Source: a bacterium
GTDB lineage: Bacteria; CLD3
DNA length: 40,659 nt
Direction: 5' to 3'
Assembly (NCBI GenBank): GCA_020850775.1
Contig: JADZEA010000076.1
Span: forward strand, 1 to 40,659
Shown here: one piece after another, positions 25,007 to 34,606 of the stretch
Position numbering within the stretch: the first letter of the stretch is position 1
Layout of the letters: the number at the start of each line of letters is the position of its first letter
Made by a program: the position numbers and the translations under genes
Notes under the pieces: generated by a model
What the model was told of the DNA's origin: nothing
The model's input: only the letters and a program-made list of their open reading frames with translations
Databases searched by the model: none

Positions 25007-28000
25007 TAAAAAAAGACTTTTTGCTTATTGGAATTTTTGGAATTTCAAGTTTGATTGTTTCAAATGCAGTTTTGGGAAACGATGCCAAAAAACAAGAAAA
25101 AACAAAATCTAATGTTGCAGTTCAAACTGAGAAACAAGAAAAAACTTTCAAAATTATTGAGCATTCAAAAAATAAAATCAAAATTAAAGTTACAAACCCT
25201 GAACCTGAATTTGAAAATTTTGAGTTTGACGGGAAAACTTTTGTCAAGTTTAAAGATGCCAGAAGTGGGTTTTTACAAAAAACAAATTATCCTGAAATTC
25301 CAAATTTTTCTTACACTCTAAACATTCCAAGCAAAAATCTTGCTGTCAGAGTTTTAGATTCAAAGTCACGGAAAATTGCAATAAAAAATCCGATAAAACC
25401 TGTTTTTGAAGATGTTGCAAATTATGGAACAGGGAGCGAAGCAAAACAAAAACCACTCTTGGATTATGCAAAAACAACTGTTTATCCTTCACAAATTGCA
25501 GAAATTAACAGGGAAGGTAATTTTCGTGGAAATGAGTTGGTAACTCTTAAAATTTCACCTTACGTTTATTTTCCTTCGCAAAATTCAATTACTTTTTACT
25601 CTGAAATGACCCTTGAAGTAACTTTTGAAGAAGATTTAAATTCAACAAAAGGTGTTGTTAATCCAGACCCAAGTATTGCAGAACTTGAGCTTCTTTCCAA
25701 AACGGCAGAAAATTACAGGGAAGCACAAAGCCTGAACTTTTTTAAAGGTAAGAAAAATGGTTCCCAGCTTTCAGAAACAATCACAAATTATGACACTGAA
25801 GACAAAAAAATCAGAATGATTGTTGAAGAAGATGGAATTTACAGAATTACTTTGAGCGACATTGACAAACTTGGAGTTAGCCTTTTTGGTTTGGATCCAC
25901 GTTACTTAAAAATTTATAAAAATAACACACAAATACCTGTTTATTTTAGTGGTGAAGCAGATGGAGTTTTTGATGAAACTGATTACTTTGATTTTTGGGG
26001 CGAGAAAAGAGTAAAAACTTATCTTGACAAAGTAAAGACTCCTGATGTTTACCAGGACCCTTACTCAACTGAAAATTGTTATTACATTAGTTGGAAAAAA
26101 GACGATGGTTTTGGTTTGAGAATGGTCGATGAAAATGTAGCTCCAACGATTGTTGACAACCTTTCAATTGCAAATGACCTTTACACGGCAAAGTTTTTTG
26201 ACGACAAAATTCATTTGGAAGAAGACAGACTTTTTAGCCGTTTAGGAGACGTTTCTTACAAAGAAGTGCTTGATATTACACAAAGAGACCATTGGTTTTG
26301 GACTGAAGCAAGAGCTTTTAGTACAAAAGCAATTTCAATAAATTTACCGGGACTTTACGCTGATGGAAGTGCGGAAGCAAAGTTTACAATTGCACTTCAT
26401 GGAAGAACAAGTGGAAGCCATCACGTAATTGCATCAGTGAACAATCAGCAGGTTTACAACACAAGTTGGGTAGAACAAAAATTAAAAATGCTTTATCCGA
26501 TAGGTTCAACTTCCGGAACAAATATTGGTACCGGAGGAATTGCACAATCGCTTTTGCTTGAAGGAATTAACACCGTAAACCTAAGTTTACCCGGCGATAC
26601 ACAATCAGGAGAAAATGATGTTGTGCTTTTAAACTGGATAGAAATTCAGTACAAAAGAAAATTAGAGGCTTACGAAAACTCTTTAACTTTCAGAAAACCA
26701 GAGTCTAATATTTACGGTGAAACAGATGAGAGATTTGGAGTTTGGGAATTTAATGTAAAAGGTTTTACTAACCCAGATATCGTCCTCTACAAAAAAGGAA
26801 TTAGCCGTTTAAATGGTGGAATTATTGGAATTATCACGGATGAGTTTACAAAGGAAAAAACTTTTCGTATAAAAATCCAGGATGAAATTCTTAGCAACGA
26901 GGTGGAATACATCGCAACAACAGAAGAAAAAATTAAAAAGCCAAAAAGGTTTGAAGCTAATTTACCATCTGACATTAAAGGAATTACAGAACAAGTTGAT
27001 TACTTAGTTATTTCGCATCCGGAATTTATTGGAAGCAAGTTAGACGAGTTTGTTGAATTACACGAAAACAATCCAAAATTACCATTAAGCACAAAAGTAA
27101 TTGATGTAATGGATATTTATGATGAATTTTCAGCAGGGCATCGTTCTCCTGAAGCAATTAAATCATTTTTGCGTTTTGTTTATGAAAATTGGACAAAACC
27201 GGCACCAATTTATGTTTTATTGGTTGGTGATAATTCCTGGAACGGGAAATTACCCGAAGAAGGTGGTGGAAACTTTATTCCTTCACAACTTTTACACACA
27301 AAAGAATGGGGACTTGCAGTAAGTGATTCCTGGTATGGATTTCTTGATGATGATTTTTTACCGGAGTTTTTAATCGGCAGATTCACTGTAAATGATAGAT
27401 TTGAACTTCAGGCAGTTGTTGACAAATCAATTGAACACATAACAAACCCTGATTTTGATGAGACTTTTAATAAAATTTTATTCATTTCCGGTGGAGCAGG
27501 AATTTTTTCAGACCAAAATAACGTCTTAATAAGAGACCATTTACCTTCACAATTTGATGTAATAAGATTAAACACAAGTGCAGAGACAACAGAAAATTCT
27601 TCAACTAACCCGGATCTTTTGCTAAACAATCAAAATTTAGCGGCAGAAATTGAAAAAGATATTGACCTTGGCGGTACTTCTGATTTAATAGATATTTTTG
27701 ATGGTGGAATTTCAATCATTAATTTTATGGGACACGGCGGCGGAGCAGTTTGGGCTGACCAAGGGCTTTTTAGACTTCCTGACGTTGAAAGAACAAGTAA
27801 CAAAGGAAAATACCCTTTTGTTACAAGTATGACTTGTTTTGCAGGAGCTTTTGACGAACCTTCACGTTTAAGTTTGTCCGAAAAAATGATGATTGAAAAA
27901 GACAAAGGTGCAATTGGTGTTTGGGCTTCTTCAGGTCTTGGCTGGACTTGGAATGACTTTTTCATTTCTCAGGAAATTTGGCGACCAATTTTACTTGAGA

Positions 28001-30432
28001 ACCAAACTTTTGGTCAGGCAATTTGGCAAGCAAAACAAGATTACCTGAAAAAATACAGTCCTGATGGTGTTGCAAACCCTTCTGACCAAGAATTTTCAAT
28101 GATTACACAGTACAATCTTTTAGGAGACCCGGCACTCTCTCTGCACGTTGCAAACGAAAAATTTGTTGAAAATTCTCTTGAACTTTCTGACGATAATTTA
28201 ACTTACGGGCAAGATGTTGTTGTCAGTGGTGAAGCTGATTTTGAAATCAGAAGGTTGAAAATTGCTGTTACAAATTCTTACGGAAGAACAATCAAGGAAT
28301 TTTTGTTTACTCCAAACTCAAATAATTTTAGTGAAACAATAACAATTCCAGACAAAGGACCAATTGCAGAATCAAACGGAAATGGAACTTACTCATTAAA
28401 ATTAACTCAAAACACTGAACTGCTTTTGAATACTACTTCTGGTTTTATCAAAATTTATGCTGATAATGATGACATTAGCGATATTAAAATTGCCAATGCT
28501 TCAATTCCTTTTTTAGTTGATGGTCCTTCAATTATTTCAACAGCTCACTTCCCTTTAAACCCAACCGAAAGAGATTCCGTCTATTTCCATATTTTTATTG
28601 AGCCAAACGGAAAAGTGATTACAGAAATAAAATGTATCGGGCGTTACGATACTCCAAATAATTTTAACGCAAGCGACAGGTTTTCTTACATTACAGTTAA
28701 AGACACATTAAACACGAAACATTTTTATACTGCAAATCCTTTTGTTGACGGAAGAGGCGGAACTCTGATTCACTACTATTTTCAAATTACAACCGATGAA
28801 GGAAAAATTTACAAAACAAACTCTCAAAATTACTTTCTTGGTGAAAAATTAGATTTTAACACAAACAAGGAAAAATTTTGGCTAAGTGGTGAAGATGAGG
28901 TAAAATTCAACTTTTCAGTTTCAAACAACACGCCAGTTGCACAAAACAACATTCCTTTAAAGTTTACTTTTTTGAGAACTGATAGTTTGGCGTTTGCAAT
29001 GAATTACACAATTAATTCTATTCCATCTTACTCAAGTTTTGATTTTAATTCGCAACTTTTAGTTGAACAATTTGATTTTATCCCGGGAAAATATTCTGTT
29101 AAAGCAGAAATTGACCCATTAAATGTTTTTGGTGAAGCAATCAGGCAAAATAATGCAAGGATTTTTGAACTGAAACTAAATCATTTTAACGTAACTCCGG
29201 CACTCGGAACAACTTTGAATAAAACAACTCATTCAGAAGTTGCTGTTGATGACCAAATTTTTATAGACATTGAACCGCAAAAATTTACTGAAACAGGTGT
29301 TTTAATAATTTCTGAAAAACTGATGCCAAACACACGCACTCAAAATTTATTTGTTCCGTACACCTATGAAGTTAATAACTACCCTTTAAAACGTGAAGCT
29401 GCAAAACTAAGAGATGAATTTTTAGCTTACAAAATTGATTTTTCAAAATCTGAAGCGGTTTTAGAAGAAAAAATAAAAATAAAATTTGCACTTAATCCAT
29501 TGCTTCAAGACACGATTGGGACGACACAAATTGCTTTTTATGATTTACCAAACAAAAGATGGCTTCTGCTTCCAACAACACAAAACGGCGATTTCTTTGA
29601 AACTGAAACTGCTAACGAAGGTCTTTACACGTTAATGAACAGCACTGACGATGCAAACAAAGGCACTAAGTTCTTTCCTTCCGTTGAACTGAATGCTTCG
29701 GGAAAAACAATTACTGATGGAAGTTTTGTTTCATCTAATGCTAAGGTTTCATTGATTTTACAAGATGAAAGCGGAATTAATTTGAATACAATTTGGGTTA
29801 CTTTGAACGGTGATACTCTTGATTCTAATGAACTTGTTTTACCAGACTCAACTTCTAATCCAAACATAATTTCAATACCTTTACGAGTTGCACTAAACAC
29901 GATTGTTTCCGATTACGTGGTTAAGTACCAAGTTTCTGATTACGCCGGAAATCTTTTAACAGACAAACAAGTAACTTTCAGAACTTTGGCAAACACAAAC
30001 CTGACAGTTTATGGAAACTTCCCGAATCCTTTTGGTGATGCAGTTGCTAAAAGCATTCCTGATAAAAAATTAGGTGAAAAAGGAACTATTTTTGCATTTT
30101 CAGTTGAAGGAATTGACGATGCGGCGGATAAACCCTGGGAAATCAAGATTGAAATTTATTCTGTTGCAGGAAGATTGGTAAAGAAAATGTTTAACCGTTC
30201 CGGAAACAGGGAAGGAATTGATTACACAAAAGAATTTGAAACTGACAGGACACCAAACTCAACTTCTGCCCGCGGACACGAAATTTATTGGGATGGGCTT
30301 GATGACAAAGGCAATGAAGTTGCAAACGGAGTTTACTTTTACATAATTACAATAAAAGGAAAAGACACAAATCAAGAAACTATCAGTGAAAAATACAAAG
30401 GTAAGTTGGCAAAAATAAGAACTGAACAGTAA
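25003..30432 (+). CDS. porU: PorU-like C25 peptidase, type IX secretion sortase
   Basis: 1809 residues with an N-terminal signal or membrane anchor (FLLIGIFGISSLIVSNAVLG). The gingipain-type C25 region lies about 660-1060, with candidate catalytic His in NFMGHGGGAVW (near 910) and Cys in TSMTCFAGAFDEP (near 943), preceded by PIYVLLVGDNSW. Long beta-rich C-terminal regions follow, ending in a sorting-domain-like tail (NFPNPFGDAV, EIKIEIYSVAGRLVKKM, WDGLDDKGNEVANGVYFY). PorU cleaves sorting signals from T9SS cargo and attaches cargo to the surface. The family size is usually about 1150-1300, so this one is long. Immediate neighbour of porV, as expected. Confidence 0.88.
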   Translation: MIKKDFLLIGIFGISSLIVSNAVLGNDAKKQEKTKSNVAVQTEKQEKTFKIIEHSKNKIKIKVTNPEPEFENFEFDGKTFVKFKDARSGFLQKTNYPEIPNFSYTLNIPSKNLAVRVLDSKSRKIAIKNPIKPVFEDVANYGTGSEAKQKPLLDYAKTTVYPSQIAEINREGNFRGNELVTLKISPYVYFPSQNSITFYSEMTLEVTFEEDLNSTKGVVNPDPSIAELELLSKTAENYREAQSLNFFKGKKNGSQLSETITNYDTEDKKIRMIVEEDGIYRITLSDIDKLGVSLFGLDPRYLKIYKNNTQIPVYFSGEADGVFDETDYFDFWGEKRVKTYLDKVKTPDVYQDPYSTENCYYISWKKDDGFGLRMVDENVAPTIVDNLSIANDLYTAKFFDDKIHLEEDRLFSRLGDVSYKEVLDITQRDHWFWTEARAFSTKAISINLPGLYADGSAEAKFTIALHGRTSGSHHVIASVNNQQVYNTSWVEQKLKMLYPIGSTSGTNIGTGGIAQSLLLEGINTVNLSLPGDTQSGENDVVLLNWIEIQYKRKLEAYENSLTFRKPESNIYGETDERFGVWEFNVKGFTNPDIVLYKKGISRLNGGIIGIITDEFTKEKTFRIKIQDEILSNEVEYIATTEEKIKKPKRFEANLPSDIKGITEQVDYLVISHPEFIGSKLDEFVELHENNPKLPLSTKVIDVMDIYDEFSAGHRSPEAIKSFLRFVYENWTKPAPIYVLLVGDNSWNGKLPEEGGGNFIPSQLLHTKEWGLAVSDSWYGFLDDDFLPEFLIGRFTVNDRFELQAVVDKSIEHITNPDFDETFNKILFISGGAGIFSDQNNVLIRDHLPSQFDVIRLNTSAETTENSSTNPDLLLNNQNLAAEIEKDIDLGGTSDLIDIFDGGISIINFMGHGGGAVWADQGLFRLPDVERTSNKGKYPFVTSMTCFAGAFDEPSRLSLSEKMMIEKDKGAIGVWASSGLGWTWNDFFISQEIWRPILLENQTFGQAIWQAKQDYLKKYSPDGVANPSDQEFSMITQYNLLGDPALSLHVANEKFVENSLELSDDNLTYGQDVVVSGEADFEIRRLKIAVTNSYGRTIKEFLFTPNSNNFSETITIPDKGPIAESNGNGTYSLKLTQNTELLLNTTSGFIKIYADNDDISDIKIANASIPFLVDGPSIISTAHFPLNPTERDSVYFHIFIEPNGKVITEIKCIGRYDTPNNFNASDRFSYITVKDTLNTKHFYTANPFVDGRGGTLIHYYFQITTDEGKIYKTNSQNYFLGEKLDFNTNKEKFWLSGEDEVKFNFSVSNNTPVAQNNIPLKFTFLRTDSLAFAMNYTINSIPSYSSFDFNSQLLVEQFDFIPGKYSVKAEIDPLNVFGEAIRQNNARIFELKLNHFNVTPALGTTLNKTTHSEVAVDDQIFIDIEPQKFTETGVLIISEKLMPNTRTQNLFVPYTYEVNNYPLKREAAKLRDEFLAYKIDFSKSEAVLEEKIKIKFALNPLLQDTIGTTQIAFYDLPNKRWLLLPTTQNGDFFETETANEGLYTLMNSTDDANKGTKFFPSVELNASGKTITDGSFVSSNAKVSLILQDESGINLNTIWVTLNGDTLDSNELVLPDSTSNPNIISIPLRVALNTIVSDYVVKYQVSDYAGNLLTDKQVTFRTLANTNLTVYGNFPNPFGDAVAKSIPDKKLGEKGTIFAFSVEGIDDAADKPWEIKIEIYSVAGRLVKKMFNRSGNREGIDYTKEFETDRTPNSTSARGHEIYWDGLDDKGNEVANGVYFYIITIKGKDTNQETISEKYKGKLAKIRTEQ

Positions 30433-30461
30433 TCAAAAATTTTAAAAGGGTTTAAAAAATA

Positions 30462-31526
30462 ATGTTAAGAAAAATTATTTTAGTTGCAGTTGTTTCATTG
30501 TTTGTTGGGAATCTTTTGGCAAAAGAAAACACAACTGCTTTTCTTGAAAATGGAGTTGGTGCAAAAGCACTTGGAATGGGAAATTCTTACACAGGTTCGT
30601 GGTTGGACGGCAACTCATTTTATTGGAATCCTGCCGGAATTTCTTTTGCAAAACGCAGAGAAGTTGCCGGAATGTACGCAACGAGTTTTTTGGAAACTTC
30701 TTACAATCATTTTGGTTACACTCACAAACTTCCAAAAGACGCTGCTTTTGGAATTAACTGGATTCGCTACAGTATTGATAAAATCCCTGTTTACAATACT
30801 TTAACAAATGAAGCAACAAGGGACCCAAACAATCTTTACGGTGATTTTATTGAAGGAAAAAACTTTGATAACATCCAACAAGCGTATTATTTTACTTTTG
30901 GAAAAAAACACAAACTTAATTTTGACCTTGGCTGGCTTTACTACAATTTACCAATTGAATTTGGTTATGGTTTTAACGTGAAGGTTATCCGAATGGCAAC
31001 AAGTGGCTTGAGTGGAATTGGAATTTACGATGCAGGACAAAAAAGAGATGGCTCAAGTTTACCTGCAATTGAGTACGACGACCTTTCTGTAACTGGAATT
31101 GGAATGGATTTAGGTTTTCTTTTTAAAGCAAGTATGAGCGAAATTGCAAGTAAGGAAGGTTTAGGCGATTTAGGAGTTGGTTTTCAAATTCAAGATTTGA
31201 GTGAAGAGGAATTAAAATGGAGTGCAAACACAAAAGACAAAGTTGAAAGAGCTTACCTGACGGGAGTTTATTACGTTCAAGATTTTGATTGGATAATTGA
31301 CGAGTACACTTTTGCTTACAATTATGATTCAAGAAATGAAGGGTCTCATCATTTTGGCGGTGAAATTAGACTCAAAAAAATGTTCGCAATCAGGCTTGGT
31401 TCAAACGGTGGAGACGCAACTTATGGTTTAGGTTTTATTTTTAAAGGGTTTACTTTAGATTGGGCTTACTGGAATCACAGTAAACTTGAAGGACCACACA
31501 GATTTAATCTTTCATTCCAATTTTAA
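30462..31526 (+). CDS. porV: PorV/PorQ-like outer-membrane protein of type IX secretion
   Basis: 354 residues. Signal peptide MLRKIILVAVVSLFVGNLLA, then AFLENGVGAKALGMGNSYTG ... FYWNPAGISF, the FadL-like barrel start typical of the PorV/PorQ family, alternating beta strands through the length and a final aromatic residue (NLSFQF) suited to BAM insertion. PorV carries cargo from the SprA translocon to the PorU sortase. AAGGG lies before ATG. It follows porU by 29 bases and precedes a lipoprotein gene by 11. Confidence 0.85.
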   Translation: MLRKIILVAVVSLFVGNLLAKENTTAFLENGVGAKALGMGNSYTGSWLDGNSFYWNPAGISFAKRREVAGMYATSFLETSYNHFGYTHKLPKDAAFGINWIRYSIDKIPVYNTLTNEATRDPNNLYGDFIEGKNFDNIQQAYYFTFGKKHKLNFDLGWLYYNLPIEFGYGFNVKVIRMATSGLSGIGIYDAGQKRDGSSLPAIEYDDLSVTGIGMDLGFLFKASMSEIASKEGLGDLGVGFQIQDLSEEELKWSANTKDKVERAYLTGVYYVQDFDWIIDEYTFAYNYDSRNEGSHHFGGEIRLKKMFAIRLGSNGGDATYGLGFIFKGFTLDWAYWNHSKLEGPHRFNLSFQF

Positions 31527-31537
31527 CGGATAAAGTT

Positions 31538-32347
31538 ATGATTTATTTAATTTTAGTTTTATGCTTTTCATTTTTTACTGCTTGTGGAACTGATGCCGAT
31601 AAAGACACAATTCCACCTCAAAAACCATTAATTGTTGATAAATCTGCCGATACTTCGGGAGTTGAAACAGGAATTGACGCTGTTGCTGACGGAGATTGGA
31701 TTCGTGTTGAGTGGTTTCAAAATCAGGAAGAAGACGTTAAAGGCTACACAGTTTACCGTTCTAAAAAATCAGGCGGGTTTACTCAATTAACAAATATTAG
31801 TGCCGAAGAGATTGAAAACATTGATAGCTTGATTATTAACAAAGGGCTTCCAAATCAGGAAATTAAAAATATTGTTTTCTTTAATGATTCTTTGACAATT
31901 GATACAACTGAAACTTTAGAAACAGGTGTTATTTATAAATATTACGTTAGAGCATTTGATAAAACAGGTAATGTTTCCGCTTCTTCGGATACAATCAGTT
32001 ATCAGTTAGAGGAAAAGCCGGTTGGTGTAAGCCCGTTAGGAAGTTATGACAACACTCAACCTGTTTTTAGATGGTTTTGGAACCCAAATTATTTTTCAAG
32101 TTATGTTTTGAAAATAACGGATGAATTTGGAAATTACATTTGGATTTTTGAAGAAGTTCCCGGTACTTTTGGACAAGAGTATTTAGTTGAATTCAATAAA
32201 GACGGGAAAGCAAAAATTAATGAATTAGAAACAGGAAAACGCTACATTTGGCGAGTTGATGGAGTTGGAGTTGTTAATCTAAAAAACGGAAAAGTGTTTT
32301 CCGGCGCTGAAAGCAATTGGAAACGATTTACCATTGTTGGTGAATAG
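31538..32347 (+). CDS. Lipoprotein with fibronectin type III-like domains
   Basis: 269 residues. A short lipoprotein signal ends in FFTAC (Cys 16), so the mature protein should be lipid-anchored. Residues about 50-150 resemble FnIII (WIRVEWFQNQEEDVKGYTVYRSKKSGGF ... KYYVRAFDKTGNVSASSDTI, quoted in parts: EDVKGYTVYRSK, YYVRAFDKTGN), and a second beta domain spans about 165-269 (FRWFWNPNYFSSYVLKITDE). Last gene of the folP-cdaA-porU-porV run; location suggests a surface partner of the T9SS apparatus, which is inference. A terminator follows 15 bases later. Confidence 0.8.
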   Translation: MIYLILVLCFSFFTACGTDADKDTIPPQKPLIVDKSADTSGVETGIDAVADGDWIRVEWFQNQEEDVKGYTVYRSKKSGGFTQLTNISAEEIENIDSLIINKGLPNQEIKNIVFFNDSLTIDTTETLETGVIYKYYVRAFDKTGNVSASSDTISYQLEEKPVGVSPLGSYDNTQPVFRWFWNPNYFSSYVLKITDEFGNYIWIFEEVPGTFGQEYLVEFNKDGKAKINELETGKRYIWRVDGVGVVNLKNGKVFSGAESNWKRFTIVGE

Positions 32348-32361
32348 TTTTTCTCACTTAG

Positions 32362-32394
32362 AAGAGTTTAACTTACAAGTGAAGCTCTTTTTAA
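32362..32394 (+). terminator. Terminator of the folP-porV operon
   Basis: AAGAGTTTAACTT pairs with AAGTGAAGCTCTT (13 positions, one G-U and one mismatch, three-base loop) and leads into TTTTT. It sits between the convergent lipoprotein and aminotransferase genes. Confidence 0.7.
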
Positions 32395-32396
32395 AA

Positions 32397-33524
32397 TTAT
32401 CTTTTCAAAACTGCAAGCAATTTTTCAATTTCTTCCTCAGTGTTGTAAAAATGCGGAGAAACTCTCAAAAATTTATCCCGCAAAGCAATTGTAATATTTT
32501 CACTTTTGAGCTTTTGATAAATTTTTTCGTTGTCTGAACACGAAAAACTAACAATTCCGGAAAGTTCGTTTTCGTTTTCAAAAGGCGTTTCAAGTTTTAG
32601 TGTGCTTTCTAAAATCCCGTTTCGCACTTTTTTTGTGAGTGTTTGGACTTTTTCCCAAATGTTTTGCTTGCCGATTTCATTCAGAAGTTTTACTGCTTCC
32701 AAAGTTCCCCAAACACCAATGCAATTGTGAGTTCCAAACTGATACCTTTGTGGAGTTTCAAAAAGATTTTCCAACCTGTAATCAAAAAAATCCCAAAAAT
32801 GCTTCACAGAAAGCCAACTCGTAAAAGGCGATGCAATCCTGTTTTGCAGCTCTTCCGTTACAAAAACAAAAGCCGTTCCCTGCAAACCCATCAACCACTT
32901 GTTGCAACCGTTACTCAAAAAATCAATTTTATATTTTTGGACGTCAAGCGGAACAACTCCAACTCCCTGAATCCCGTCAACACAAAAAATTATACCTTTG
33001 GATTTGCAAAGTTCACCAATTTTTTCCAAATCGCTGCGAAAACCATTCGCAAAATTCACAAAACTAATGCTCAAAACCTTTGTTTTTGGAGTGATTGCTT
33101 TTTCTAAATCCTCAACTAAAATCCTTCCGCTACGGTTTTTCACAAAATCAATTTCAACACCTTTGCTTTTCAGGTTCAAAAAAGGGTAAACGTTTGCAGG
33201 AAATTCAATGTCGTTCAGCAAAACTCTGTCGCCAACTTTCCAGTCAAGCCCTGAAGCTAACACAAGCAAGCCTTCGGAAGTGTTGTGCAGGTAGCCGATT
33301 CTTTCTTTCGGGGCATTGATTAATTTGCCAATTTCTGTCTTAAAATCATCAATTTTTTGCAAAGTCTTAGGGAAAAAATCAATTTCACCAAACTGTCTTT
33401 CAAAAATAAAATCCTCAATTCCTTTGCTCACACGGGTTGAAAAAGGAGAAATTGAAGCGTGGTTCAGCCAGATTTGTTTTTCAGTGATTGGAAAAAGTTT
33501 TCGGTAAGAATTAAAATCAATCAT
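32397..33524 (-). CDS. Class V PLP-dependent aminotransferase family enzyme
   Basis: 375 residues of the fold type I class V family (cysteine desulfurase/isopenicillin-epimerase-like). Visible: GYLHNTSEGLLVLASGL (phosphate-binding turn near 77-93), CVDGIQGVGVVPLDV with Asp 183 (pyridine nitrogen) and Gln 186, and NGCNKWLMG with the PLP-binding Lys 209. The substrate cannot be told from sequence; no Suf/Isc or tRNA-thiolation gene is nearby. Its start overlaps the phosphatase stop by eight bases, so translation is probably coupled. Last gene of a three-gene minus-strand run. Confidence 0.88.
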   Translation of the reverse strand: MIDFNSYRKLFPITEKQIWLNHASISPFSTRVSKGIEDFIFERQFGEIDFFPKTLQKIDDFKTEIGKLINAPKERIGYLHNTSEGLLVLASGLDWKVGDRVLLNDIEFPANVYPFLNLKSKGVEIDFVKNRSGRILVEDLEKAITPKTKVLSISFVNFANGFRSDLEKIGELCKSKGIIFCVDGIQGVGVVPLDVQKYKIDFLSNGCNKWLMGLQGTAFVFVTEELQNRIASPFTSWLSVKHFWDFFDYRLENLFETPQRYQFGTHNCIGVWGTLEAVKLLNEIGKQNIWEKVQTLTKKVRNGILESTLKLETPFENENELSGIVSFSCSDNEKIYQKLKSENITIALRDKFLRVSPHFYNTEEEIEKLLAVLKR

Positions 33525-34599
33525 TTTTTACTTCCAAAATTAACAAAGTTGTGTCGTCGTCAAAGGCTTCCAAACCAACTGCCTGAAGCCAGTTTTTTAA
33601 AATAAAATCTTTTAGTTCCGTACAGTCAAGGTGCGTGTTTTCTCTGCAAAGTTTTAAAAGAAGCTCCTCTTTTGATGTTTCCGGGTCAAGAAACGCATCG
33701 CTAAACAAAATAATTTTATCGCCTTCGCGAAGTCTTACCTGCTGGATTTTTTCTTTTGCGAGGATTGGGTTAAAAATTTTTTCACTAAACGAGCCAATCA
33801 AAGGAACAGAAGCTCTAAGTTTTTTGAACGTTCCGTCTTTTCGGATAACGAGTTGGTTCGGATGACCTGCGTTCAGGTAGTTCAAAACCAATTTCTGCGG
33901 GTTAAACGAAGCGACAAAAATGCTTGAAAAATCATCTGTTTCGCTGATTTGCAGCAAAAACGAGTTTGCGTCCCTGATGGTTTTGCGGATGTTTCTGAAG
34001 TTAGCCGAGCTTTTGATAAAAGTTATAAATTTTGCCATTAAGTAGGAAGCTGTTAAGTTGTGTCCTGACATGTCTGCAATTGTAAAACCATAAATTTCTT
34101 TTTGTGGAACGATGCAAAACATATCGCCGCTTGCGTAAGAAAGTGCCTTGTAGTAGTAGTCAAACGAAAGTTTTGGTAATTTTAGCTTTCTGTCAGGCAG
34201 AAAATTGTGTTGGATTTCCTCAATTTTCCGGTAAGTTTCCAGCAATTTCTTTTTTGCAAGCACTCTTTCCGTTACGTTTACAATCGTTGCAATTTGTTTA
34301 TCTTCAACGTTTTGAACCCGCACTTCTCCCCAAAATTCAATTCCATTAAACCGAAACTCAATTTCATAGGTGTAGTACGTGTTGTTTTTCCTTGCACCGA
34401 TGATTTTGTAGTAATCTTCAAGGTTGTTGTAATTAATTAATTCAATTGAGTTTGTGCCAACGATTTGTTCGTAAGTTGTGTTAAAAAGCGAACAAAATTT
34501 TTTGTTTGCCCATAAAATCAGGTCTGTTTTTCGTTCAACGATTAGAGTTGAAACCGGTGAAAGGTCAAACAAAGGGAGGAAGTCTTTTAGTGGAATCAT
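33517..34599 (-). CDS. PAS domain protein with SpoIIE/PP2C-type phosphatase domain
   Basis: 360 residues from ATG 34599, chosen because the upstream gene ends at 34607 and a PAS domain starts at once (MIPLKDFLPLFDLSPV). PAS about 5-120 (LIVERKTDLILWANKKFCSLF, quoted in parts: ILWANKKFCSLF). SpoIIE domain about 150-358 with TIADMSGHNLTASYLM (metal-binding Asp), YLNAGHPNQLV, IILFSDAFLDPE and FDDDTTLLIL. The usual TDG/E of the third motif is SDA/D here; the metal-binding Asp residues are kept. Such proteins usually dephosphorylate anti-sigma-factor antagonists or similar switches; no partner gene is adjacent. Confidence 0.85.
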   Translation of the reverse strand: MIPLKDFLPLFDLSPVSTLIVERKTDLILWANKKFCSLFNTTYEQIVGTNSIELINYNNLEDYYKIIGARKNNTYYTYEIEFRFNGIEFWGEVRVQNVEDKQIATIVNVTERVLAKKKLLETYRKIEEIQHNFLPDRKLKLPKLSFDYYYKALSYASGDMFCIVPQKEIYGFTIADMSGHNLTASYLMAKFITFIKSSANFRNIRKTIRDANSFLLQISETDDFSSIFVASFNPQKLVLNYLNAGHPNQLVIRKDGTFKKLRASVPLIGSFSEKIFNPILAKEKIQQVRLREGDKIILFSDAFLDPETSKEELLLKLCRENTHLDCTELKDFILKNWLQAVGLEAFDDDTTLLILEVKND

Positions 34600-34606
34600 A
34601 AAAATT

